Shown here one piece after another: positions 42,683 to 54,600 of a stretch of 64,000 bases of DNA. The translations under genes were made by a program, and so were the position numbers. The stretch is from Siniperca chuatsi (lineage: Eukaryota; Chordata; Actinopteri; Centrarchiformes; Sinipercidae), in the NCBI RefSeq assembly GCF_020085105.1, contig NC_058055.1, forward strand, positions 10,741,822-10,805,821, read 5' to 3'. Positions within the stretch are counted from its first letter, which is position 1. Each line of letters begins with the position of its first letter. A model generated the notes under the pieces. It was not told the origin of the DNA and ran no database searches. It saw nothing but the letters and a program-made list of their open reading frames with translations.

Positions 42683-42983
42683 AATCTGATACTACTACTA
42701 ACTGCATTTCCAGATATATCTGTGTTATTATTACATCTGATTCTTATTTAGCTACTTTGACAGCAAATGCTACAACTGCTGGTTCAATTATAGTACTACT
42801 GCTGCTTTTATAACTACTACTACTGCTACTCAGTACAGCTAATGCAACTGATACTGCAGCTGCTACTATTACTCCCACAACTAATGCAATTGCTGCTGAT
42901 TTTAAAAATACTGCTGCTGCTACTCCTGCTCTTGCTGCTTCATCTACTGGTGTTATTTTTAGTTCATACACTACTGCTACAAA
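42683..42983. repeat. Imperfect trinucleotide (CTA/CTG/CTT) region
   Basis: About 300 bases dominated by tact, gctg and cttc triplets with no strict period. It opens long low-complexity frames on both strands (Ala/Val/Ser-rich on minus, Leu-rich on plus) that are not genes. Confidence 0.7.
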
Positions 42984-43623
42984 CCACGGAAAGTACCAAA
43001 TACCACAGAAAGTACCACTGCTCAGTCAAATGATTACTACAGGCATATGGTTAACAAATACATTGCTTCAGATACTGTATATACATATACTTTTAAATGA
43101 CTTCAGCCATGAATTTCTTCTAGTTTTATAATGTACCATACAGATAAACACAGAGATAAACTAATAATGTGTACATAGAACTGAAACTTTGATGAAAGTT
43201 ACAGCCCACTGAACTACAGCTACACTAGCATCCATGAAAGTGCTTCAGTGAATATAAAATATACTATGAATATACTATGATACAAAGATAATTTTATCCA
43301 GTTAATGCAGCTAAAACCTTAAACTTGCAGTCTGTGGAGTTGCAGTGTTGTAAGTTATGCTGCTGCCTGCAAAATATGGCACTTTTGCCTTTACTGGAAT
43401 ATTGAATCCCTTCATTGTTTATTCAAGGTGATGAAATACTGTTAAATTCAAGCTTGTGACTTTAAAATCTCAATCTGCTGTGGTCTGTATGAAGAGGTTG
43501 GTCTTAGTTTGACATGATGTGTGCATAGTGGTGAGAATATGCGCAACCTCTGGACTGTAAATGTAAAACTCCCTTTTCTTTTGTCTTTACACCAGGGCAG
43601 CTGGCACTTCCAACAACAGTGCG

Positions 43624-45636
43624 ATGGCCAGTCCAGGGGATGTGATCGAGCCAGTGGCTCAAAGCTCGACAGCCCAAACCCTGGCCAGAAGGCGCTTTTT
43701 GCACGACAACAACAGTCTGAGTCCAGACGAGATAGATGGCCTCATGTCCAGCAGTGGTACGAAAAACAGTCCCTTTTTTATAAATACATTAAACTTAAAG
43801 TATGAGATTCCCATTGAAACTCTAATGGCTGTATCAGAAGAATTTCATTAAAATGTTCTAATCTTCCAAATGACAGAGGGTCGTCCTTTCCTTGTGGTGC
43901 ATCATCTTCCTGAAATAAAAGAGGAGGGTGTACCTCACTTAATGCCTGGTATCCCTATAACATGCAGAGTGGACAACACAGAGAAATACACTACTCGCTC
44001 AAAGGTACATCTGTTACGTTTTTTTTATTATATATGGAAAATCATTTGCATTTTTTCTTTTGGTTGTTGGTTTGGTTGTTGAAAGGATATTAGTATTCAT
44101 AGAAAGCTTTTGATGACAAATTTAACTTTAATTAGTCACTCTTTATAACCATGTCAAAACGGTTTCTGCTATTTAACGTCTTATAGACCAACTTATGACC
44201 AACCCATGACCACTTTTTAATATCTGATTTTCAATATTATTTTCAAGCCTGGCTGAAAATACACTGAAGTTAAACTGAACTGTACTTTACCATAATGACA
44301 TTATGTCATATCAAATGTGTGAAAGTAGTAAAACACACAGATCAAACTTTATTGTGTGCTTATTGAACTGCTGTCTGGGTGTTTATTTTGAGCCAGACTC
44401 TTATATATCAGCCTACTGCTGTTCAGATAGAGAGGTAGGCTGGAAATGACATTGTTAAAGTTGCTTTGCGTTGAGTGTCATTTTAAGTGCAGATGCAATG
44501 TTAGGGTAGAACAGGTGAGTGTAGTGTGGAGAGTGTTTGGGGAAGTGGGTGTTTCTTGGATGCTTTTCTTTTCTGCTGGTGCCTCTGAAGGTAGGGGCCT
44601 CATTTAACAAAATATTTGAGTTATCAGGAGGCCATTTTATAATTATGACACAGTCTTTTCTCCTTGAACTTTCATGCTGCATTTCTACATTGGTATTTTA
44701 ATTAAAAAGGGGAATTGGAAACTCAAAATTGTTTTAAAATGGTCCACATGTTAACCATATTTCTACAGTACTTATGTGAAGAAAATGAACATTACGTTAC
44801 CCAAACTGTACAGTGTACATGTATATTAGATCTGGAAGAGCTACTTCCTGGTTCAACCCTGATCTACTGTACTTGCAGTTTTACAGCTTTAACCTGTCTG
44901 GCTGTTTAACCTTTTGTGTTTCTTCCCCTACTGGATGTTGAGGTAAAGCTATGGCTAGTGGTGTTACCCAGATCTAAGCAACAACATTTTTGAGGAAAAT
45001 GTAACCATAGCTGATAAGAAGGAAAGCCAAACTATGAAAATAGACACAGGTTAAAAAAAGGTTATTCAAACAGTCTCTAGTGAAATAAGAAATGTGTGAT
45101 TAAATTAAAACTTAAGTAAGTCATTTCAATTCAGTGAATGCTATTCTGTCATTTGGTTTTCTTTAGTATTTGATTTTTCTCATTTTAAACCATCATAGTT
45201 ATGTACATAATTTCAATAATGTCCCTCCAGGTCCATGTAGGCACCCTGTACACAGTGCGGCTAACACATGGCCACTTCCACTGGACAGTGAAGAGGAAGT
45301 ACAAGCACTTTCAGGAGCTGCATCGAGACCTTTACAAGCACAAGATGATGCTTCACTTGCTGCCTCTGGGAAGGTCAGTGTACCAATCTGTTTCTCTGAA
45401 TCATGCAAATCAACCTCTCACTCGGAGAGACGTGCAATCGAAATTGAGTAGTGTGCTGGGTTGTTTTGAGTTTTTCAGTATATTCAACATTCAAATTTCT
45501 CTCAAAGGTTTGCAAAGGAGAGGCAGCAGCTGAGAGCCATGTCAGAGGAAATGCCCAGCCTACATGGGACTGAACGGACCAGAAGGACATCCAGCAAAAT
45601 GGTATCAAACAAACCAATCGGATACATACACAGTAT

Positions 45637-45667
<31 letters not shown>

Positions 45668-46161
45668 ACATATATATATAAACATAAACAATCCCTTTGA
45701 ATACACACACATGATGTGTGCAGAATTGTTGTTGTGGCAAGATTGTAAAATCTATTTTATTTGAAGAAGAAGATTGGTGTTCTGTATTAACTACATATAA
45801 GGAAAATAAACTATTTTAATAAGGGCTCTCATTTTTACTGTGTTGGTCTTTGCTGAGTCCTTATTCAGGCTGATCAATTTATTTATTTATTTTACATACT
45901 GATCAGCCTAATGTCATAGTGCTCAGATACTTTATTAATATCACAAGGAAATATTGTATATATTTTGGGAGTGCCACTTTTTTTGTGAAAAAAAATACTG
46001 TAACAAATCAGCTCTACACAACAAAACCAGTTACTACTGTATGGCCCACAATGGCAATGTGGCAGTTTCAGGCAATCCCATTGACTCACTTGCACATGAC
46101 TTCACTCTATGACTATTGTGTGTCGAGTTGCATTTCAAAATTGTATAACTTTTATTTTATA

Positions 46162-46192
<31 letters not shown>

Positions 46193-47341
46193 CTATCTTG
46201 CTTTTCTATTGCAGAAATACCTTGAGGAGTACCTGAATGGTCTGCTGGAGAACGTGTTCTGTAGGAATGATCACAGCATGGTAATAGCTTTAAAACAAAG
46301 ATACATACATACACACATGCCAAGTGGATGTCATGTAGCATGATTGTAGCATTTTCTCATCTGCCTTTTTTCAGCTGGAATTCCTCTCTGTCAGTGCTCT
46401 CTCCTTCGTCACTGATCTTGGACCCAAAGGCTTGTAAGCAAACTTCTTGAGAGTGTGTGAGACACAAGGAAAAGTGGGGTAAATGACTAAGTGCATGATA
46501 TAAATTTATTGTGCAACATTTGTCAACTTGTCTCAGGGAGGGACCCATCTTCAAGAGGTCGGGTGGCCACCGGATCCAAGGCCTGAACTGCATTGGCCAT
46601 CATCAGTTCTGTTTCCGCTGGTCACGGCGCTGGCTGGTGGTGAAAGACTCCTTCCTGATGTATATGAACCAAGACAACGGCAGAATGAACTTTGTGTTGC
46701 TGTTTGACCCAGAGTTCAAAGTGAAAGTGGGTCGTGCTTACACAGACACCAAATATGGAGTCTGCATTGAGAACTTCAATCGGTAGGTCAGCTGTGTGTT
46801 TGCCTATGCACTGAGAGCTCCAGTGTATTGTATGTATTTATGCCTGGGGTTACGTTGTGTTTGTGATACATAGATGTGTGCATGTTTGTTTTTGTTCAGG
46901 AGTCTGATCATCAAATGCAGCAGCTATAGACAGGCTCATTGGTGGAGTCATGAAATCAACCGGCTGGCAGAAACCTGTGACTTTCTCAAAGTGCAACGCT
47001 TCGAGGGGTTTGCTCCGCCACGGGAGAACACACTCACTAAATGGTCAGATACGTAGTCTACGTCTACCTGAGATTTACAACTATCCGTCTTCAAATTTCA
47101 TACTCATTTGCTAAACTTTTATGGTCCATATTATATCGTTTGAAGGTACGTGAATGGAAGGGGCTACTTCGCAGACCTGGCTGATGCTCTCGAACAAGCC
47201 AAGGAGGAAATCTTCATCACAGATTGGTGGTAAGTGTCAGCAAAATCTGGATTTGGTGATGAAGAGGCTTTGTTGTACCAAACAAAAAATTGTACCATTT
47301 GAATATATTATAGCTACAAATGAAGTGCATTTCTATTTTTA

Positions 47342-47394
<53 letters not shown>

Positions 47395-48572
47395 TATTTT
47401 TTTAAATGTTGACAAGCACAAAATACAGTGATCATGCACTTAGACTAATATTTCAGGGATTTTTTATACAACAAACAACATATCCGCTCACCTGTCCCTC
47501 CCACCTGAACATGGAGTATGCTCATCTGGAGGAGCAGAAAAGAAACAAAATATGAATTGGGTCACAGCTGTACCCAATGTCATTTTATTTATATATTAAA
47601 AAAATAGATATATAGATGGAGAGCTTTATGTGTCTTTCTCTCAGGCTTAGCCCTGAAGTGTTCCTAAAGAGACCAGCAACTGATAACTACTGGCGCCTGG
47701 ATGAGATACTCAAACGCAAAGCAGTATGTTCACTCTCTGTCTTGTTCTTCTCTTTTATACAATTTAAATGATTTTCAAGTTTCACATTACCTGTGATGAT
47801 CATTTTTTCAAATGGCATTGTCTTTGAACCTTTTCCTGTAGGAACAAGGAGTCAAAGTGTGTGTTTTGCTGTACAAAGAGGTAGAGTTTACACTCAAAAT
47901 CAAAAGTGAGCACAGCAAGAGGACTCTTATGAATATGCACCCAAACATCAAGGTCTGTCACATCTCCACATAATTTGATATACAGACTACACTTTCACAA
48001 TTAGCAGAGGCCTCATCTCATGTTTTAAGGTCAATTGTAACCCCTTATGTCCATCAGGTGATGCGACATCCTGACCATGTGTCGTCTGTGGTGTTCCTGT
48101 GGGCTCACCATGAAAAGATGGTGGCCATTGACCAAACAGTAGCCTTTGTGGGGGGGATTGACCTGGCGTTTGGGAGGTGGGATGACAGCCAGTACCGGCT
48201 GACTGACCTGGGTTTGACAGAGACAGCCAACAGTGTAACCGAGGAGGAGCCCAAAGGAGATACAGGAGTAAGAACGTGTTGAAACTGTCTTTTTAGCTTG
48301 TTGATTGCCGCTGATTAAATTAATATGTTTACAGTAATTCATGAACCAGCGTGCTTTCAATACGTCAACGGATGTTTCTGTTAACCAGGATAATGGTGTG
48401 GCTGATGGTCCAAAACCATCTGAACCAGATAAGCAAGCAGAGCAGGGCCCTGATGATCTGACTCGCAACACTAAACTGTGGCTTGGCAAAGACTACAACA
48501 ACTTCATCAGGAAAGACTGGGCTGAGGTGGACAGACCGTTTGAAGGTATGTTATCTAAATGTCCTTCAGTAT

Positions 48573-48605
<33 letters not shown>

Positions 48606-51600
48606 ATGCAAACACACTAAGAGGCTCTGAGTAGCGAGCTGAAAGGATTGCTTTTTATATTTTTTCAGATAACATTGACCGTACTCAAGTTCCTCGCATG
48701 CCGTGGCGTGATCTGTCTGCAGCTGTTCATGGCAGTGCTGCCAGGGATGTAGCCCGCCACTTCATCCAGCGCTGGAACTTCACCAAGGTCTGTCTCAAAG
48801 GAAAGTTCTGTCTTTTTAAAGCTGCCTGGGTTATTGCTATTGTAAACTATTGTCATAGTTTTGGCCTGAATATGTACATGTTAGCATAATTTTGTAAACA
48901 TAATTTTAGAGACTGGAACATGAGTGCTCTGCTTCACAAATGAGTCTACAGATATACAAGGTTCAGATGGCTTTAACACATCTTATACCGTAACTATCCA
49001 AAGCTGTTATTTGGAGGTGTAAGCAAAGTAAAGAAAAGTTGATATTTATTTAAAGTCATCACATAGAGCTAAAACAATCAATCTTAGACTTGTGTTGCTC
49101 TGTTGTGGCCCTACTGGAATTGTAGGCTGTTGACCACAGGTTCTGCTATGTTATATTATGCTACACTTAACTACAACAATATGACTCGGATTGTAAGTAG
49201 TAAAATAAACTTAATTTAACTCTTATACAAGGCTTCTGTAGGAATCCTGACTAACAGGAAGGTCAAAAATCTGGTCTTCATTAATTTGTTTTGTCTTCTC
49301 TAGATCTTCAAAAACAAGTACAAGGATGAGTTCTACCCTTACCTTCTTCCCAAGTCTCACTGTACTGCTGGCTCGCTCTCATTCACTGTGCCTGGGTCCA
49401 AGAAGGCCAAAGTGCAGGTATTTATGCACACACATTCACCAAAGACCACGTCACTATCTGTGCAACACCTGTGCAAAAAGTTGTTTGATTTCATGAGGAA
49501 AACAGAAAAATGGGTATATGATGGGCAGTGTGCATGCTATGTAATGCTATTTAAAATCTTGATAAATTAATAAATATGTAGGTCTACTAGGACTATTATA
49601 TTGGCTACATGTACTGAACAAATAGAATAAAAATGTATAAACAGTCTGTGAAAAGGTCTCAAGGACATGAAACATTTGATCCATGTGATCATTTCAGTAC
49701 AAACAGGAGTCAGTGACAGAGCTGAGGAAATCTATATCAACTACAGCTCTACATGATTGGAAACATGTCTTTGAGCCAGATGAAAGCTCAGAGGTTGTGT
49801 TTCCTTGTGGTTGTTGTAAGTTATAGTGCTTGTCACAGTGCATATTTATTTATCCTCGTACATGGAAGTCACAACACTGCCAGGTGCAGTTATATACATA
49901 CATACATACATACAGACATACAGACAGACAGACAGACAGTCTCGTATACAAAGACTGTTCCCATGTGATGTTAGCATTCCAGATCAATCAGACCTTCTTT
50001 CTATACACCATGGGTGGCAGCTCTGCCGGAGAACAGTGGCCAGTTGTAAAACAAGCTCACCAAACATTGAAGAGAACACCAGAGAGAGGTTTTACACTAG
50101 AGCCTTTTACACACATGATGGCAATACAGAAAACTACCATAATGTACATGTGGGAAATGGATTTCTATGTCACACAAGCCATGAGTTCCACTGGGATGTT
50201 TAAAGATGATCAGGAAAACACCAGGGTTGGAAACCTTGAACTCTCATGTGAAGAAAGTAACAGAAATGAAATACACAGAGAGAGTACAGTACATTCACAT
50301 ATTTTGTATTTATAGAAGAAACCATGCTGCTGGTGATCTCCATATTATTTTGGGAAATTAGTGAAATGTAATTACTGTAAACAAACAAGACCATTGCCAA
50401 GAATATTGAAGGCCCCTACCGGCTTCTTCTCTGCATTTTACGTTGTGTGACACCAAGTCAGACCTAGCATGAAAATCAGATGGATTCCTTTACAGTACAA
50501 CAAAGAGACACTGTTCTGGCATTTGAAGTGCAGCTAAAAGTATTCAGAGTTTTTTTTGCAATGGCAGATGGTGGAACAAGAGTAAAGCCTGTGGGGAAAA
50601 AATCACTTCCAACATGTTTATCCTGTTCAGTAAAGCCAGAGAAAACAAATGCACTGCCAGAGACGGGGAGGGAGGACAAGCGGAAGCATCGTATTTGCGG
50701 CAAGTTTCATGGGAAATGTGGTCCAGATTATGAGGAACACCAGCATTAGCAACACAACTGGCATGAGACAGAGGTTATCGTTCTCACTCTTAATTTAATA
50801 TTAGAATAATGCTACAGATGCTACATGTAGCAACTTTGTAAAGATGTGTTAATCGGTTTTTGTCCACTAGAGGACAATAATTCCAAAACAAGCTGACAAA
50901 CACAGACCTGACATATTAGCTAATAAAGTTGTTGGGAAATGGTAAAGACAAAATAGTGTATATAGTGGATTTTTTGTCCCAAATATTTTTTTAATATTAT
51001 TCTCACTCAACATCATATGTAAGTGTTCAGACAGTGAGTGCTGTGTAACAATAGCTTTTATTCTATTGTGGGGGGTAGCCTGTAACACTATCCCTTGCTC
51101 CTTATTATGCCGTAGTTTTCCTATCAGGTTTTGTGGATCCCTTATTCAGGTTTCAAGGACAGTGCCTCACTCTTATAGAGTGTCCCTCTAAGTAAAGTAG
51201 AAGGTAATGCAAAGAACAAGCTGATTACATCACTAACTTAAATTACTCCAAAAATGACTGCATTAGTTTCAGGTTTCAGGTTTCGTACAAGTATATAATA
51301 CAGCTGAAACTTTAAAAAGTACTTTATGTACTTACTTAAAAAATATATATACTTTATTTACATAAAGTGGCAATACTTATGTTCCCTGTACTCTGTAATT
51401 CCTGTGCAAAACTTGGATGTTAAAGTTTATTGGTGACAGCAAGTTAATAGAATGAGTTTTTAAGTGTCAAACCCTTAAATAAATAATACCAGAGGATGTT
51501 TTTCTTCATTTAATTTCGAGTGTTGCTTTTTTAGCCATGAATATTTAATATTATAGAGATTTACTTAAAGAAACACTTTAAGGACAAAACCGTGGCAGAA

Positions 51601-54600
51601 ATTAGTGTAGTAAAGGCAAAAATGTAGGATATTTAATTTGAAATGTGGTGGAATGATGCACCATAAATATAATAATGTGTTTCCAATGACAGTTGAATAA
51701 AGTACATTATTTAGTTACACGTTACATGTCTTTGTTTTAGGTGTTGCGCTCTGTCGATCGTTGGTCTACTGGAACCTGTGAGAACTCGATCCTCAACGCC
51801 TACATCCACACCATCGAGAACAGCGAGCACTACATCTACATCGAGGTAACGCAGAAATGCCATGGCTAGTTACAGACGAATATGTACCTCATAGCGTAGA
51901 ATGAACTTAGTTATAACATCTATCTATGCTTTTTGATGATTTATTTTACATCTCAACATTTAAACAGACGAATCCTGTCAAAATCATGCAAGCCTGCTTT
52001 GTGGTGGGCTCTCAAATTCTTCCTCGTGATAGCAGTGATACAATCAAAGGGCAGACATGGCAAAAAATGTCACTGTAACCTCATCATTTTAGTAGCAGCA
52101 CCTAAGAATGGGTTCTATTTTGTATAAAAAAATAAATTTGACATTTGAAAGACACAGTATATTTGTTTAATTTGAAGTATACATTGGCCTCCTTTTATTT
52201 CTAATGTTTAACCAGGTGATTCTTACTTACTTGCACACCATTTGGCACATTAATTTTCTGTAGATTAGATTCTATAGCCAATGTATTTCTAATCACGAGG
52301 TGTCATGAGTCTGAAGTGAATCCCAGCTTGGTCCCTTCCTTGCCAGCTACCTACCTGTTTTAGCCCTCACCTCATACCGAGCCACCATCTGCCTTCTCTC
52401 TGCCCTTAGAACCAGTTCTTCATCAGCTGTGCCGATGGGAAGACCATCTATAATGGGATCGGCGATGCAATCGTGAAGCGAATCTTGCGTGCACACAGGT
52501 ATGGTTTGAGTGTACTAGCCAGATGTGGTGCTTCATTCATTTTGTATACACACATTCTTGAACCTTTAAATTATAAAGCAGATTTTCATGAAATCTGTCC
52601 TTAAAGTGGATTAAAACATGTTACAGCATTTACCTTTTTATAACTGAAAAGACCATTTTCCTTACATAGTTTTATCTAATCTATCTTATTATCTTTAAGT
52701 GGAAAATATCATTGAATTACTTGTTACTTTTGACTTACTTGATGTTGGTTAGCTGTGTTACACAATTGAAACAGCATTTTTTTTTAAGTGAAACAAATCA
52801 TGAAATAGAATAGAAATATGAGTGAAGGGAATAGTCCCCTTTAATGTTTAAATAGCACACTTGTGGACAGTGTGCATGTTGACATTAATGTCTTATTGCA
52901 GAGAGCAGAAGAAGTACAGAGTGTTTGTGGTGGTTCCTCTGCTTCCTGGATTTGAGGGAGACATCAGTGCAGGAGGTGGAAATGCCATCCAAGCTATTCT
53001 GCACTTCACTTACAGGTGAGCCTTTTCCTCCCATCATTCATCACAACCACAGAAAAACACCACGCCTGAACTTTCATCTGGCTCAAAGACATGTTTCCAA
53101 TCATGCAGAGTTGTAGTTGATATAGATATATATTTTTCTTAGCTTTGTCACTGACTCCTGTTTGTGCTGAAATGATGCGGATTACAGGTTTTGTGTCCTC
53201 AAGACCTTTTCTGTTTATACATTTCTATTCTATTTGTTCAATACATGTAGCTAATATAGTCCTTATAGACATACAGTGGTGTGCAAAAGTGTTTGCCCCC
53301 TTCTTGATTTCTTTTTTTTTTTTTTGCATGATTGTCACACTTAAATGTTTCAGATCATCAAACAAATTGAAATATTAGTCAAAGATAACACAAGCAAACA
53401 CAAAATGCAGTTTTAAATGAAGGTTGTTATTATTAAGGGAAAACAAAATCCAAACCTACAAGGCCCTGTGTGAAAAAGTGATTGGCCCCTAAACCTAATA
53501 ACTGGTTGGGCCACCCTTAGCAGCAACAACTGCAATCAAGCATTTGCGATAACTTGCAATGAGTCTTTTACAGCGCTGTGGAGGAATTTTGGCCCACTCA
53601 TCTTTGCAGAATTGTTGTAATTCAGCCACATTGGAGGGTTTTCGAGCATGAACTGCCTTTTTAAGGTCATGCCACAGCATCTCAATAGGATTCAGGTCAG
53701 GACTTAGGTTTAGGTTTAGGTTTTAAAAATTATTTTAAAACGTTTTTTTGCCACAGGACTTCTTTCTGCAGATTGATATGATTGGACTCCAGAGTCTATA
53801 ATCAGAACTGCGTCCATAGCAACGGTCTGTTATTCATAGCAGCGGTCTGCTCTTCAGAAATAACAGACCGTGAATACCGCAATTGACCAATCACAATCGA
53901 GTATTCAACAAAGCTGTGTAATAATATAGAAGTAATTGTTTTTCCAGTTATAGGTTATTCTGACAAAAATGGTCATTAGAACATTATGTAATTTAATTTG
54001 GTTTGGTAATTCCCAGAAGTGTACTCACAGAAGACATTATGTTTACTAAAATTGTTTTTTTAGGATTTATTGTTATATTATTGTCCCACATTGTGTTAAT
54101 TACTTCATTTGAATGGATTTTTAATGTCCTAGGACCATGTGCCGAGGGGAGCACTCCATCATGTCAAGACTTAGGGAAGGTGAGTTTTCTGCCACTGCTT
54201 TCATTTCAACCCAAAAATCCACCTGACATCACAACATACCACCTGTTTCCTCTCTTAACGTGTGGCTTTCTTTCTCCTGGTGTTGCTCCTTTAAACTGAA
54301 GCTGCTGGTACTAGGTATCTGCCCACCAGTCTCCGTTTTCATCCTTGACTTGTTCATCTTCTTTTCACATCCATTTTAAGAGCCCATATGTCTGTGAGCT
54401 TATCTCTTGTGAATAATGTGATTACCAGTTGAGGACCAGTGGATGGAGTACATCACACTCTGCGGCCTGAGAACACATTCCCAGCTCTCCCAGTCAATTG
54501 TCACAGAGCTCATCTATGTTCACAGCAAGACCCTCATTGCTGATGACCGCTGCTATATAATTGGTGAGTCACCGCAGACACAAACTCATTCAAAGATTTT

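Larger units (their letters stand above)
37614..43595. other. Sequence upstream of the first pld2 coding exon
   Basis: Six kilobases with no recognised coding exon. It holds a MITE-like element at 39372-39628, a CA microsatellite at 42284-42324 and an imperfect trinucleotide region at 42683-42983. A tttaaaggcccca motif near 39034 may be a fragment of a related element. If the exon at 37471-37613 is real, this is pld2 intron 1. Confidence 0.45.
49418..51740 (+). other. pld2 intron 15
   Basis: At 2.3 kb it is the longest intron between pld2 coding exons. It holds one copy of a ~240-bp inverted repeat (49575-49818), a CATA/GACA microsatellite (49896-49938) and several moderate open frames (49830-50315, 50480-50749) that are not conserved genes as far as I can tell. 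Confidence 0.65.

Noticed and set aside
42744-43033. Ala/Val/Ser-rich and Leu-rich frames
   Set aside because: Produced by the imperfect trinucleotide repeat.
49830-50315. 161-codon open frame in pld2 intron 15
   Set aside because: It runs through a CATA/GACA microsatellite, shows no recognisable domain, and lacks splice partners or a promoter.
50480-50749. 89-codon frame in pld2 intron 15 with a CxxC-like C-terminal segment
   Set aside because: No family resemblance that I can support; an isolated intronic frame.
53704-53724. TTTAGG-like telomere repeat
   Set aside because: Only about three units, beside a truncated transposon; coincidence is the simpler reading.
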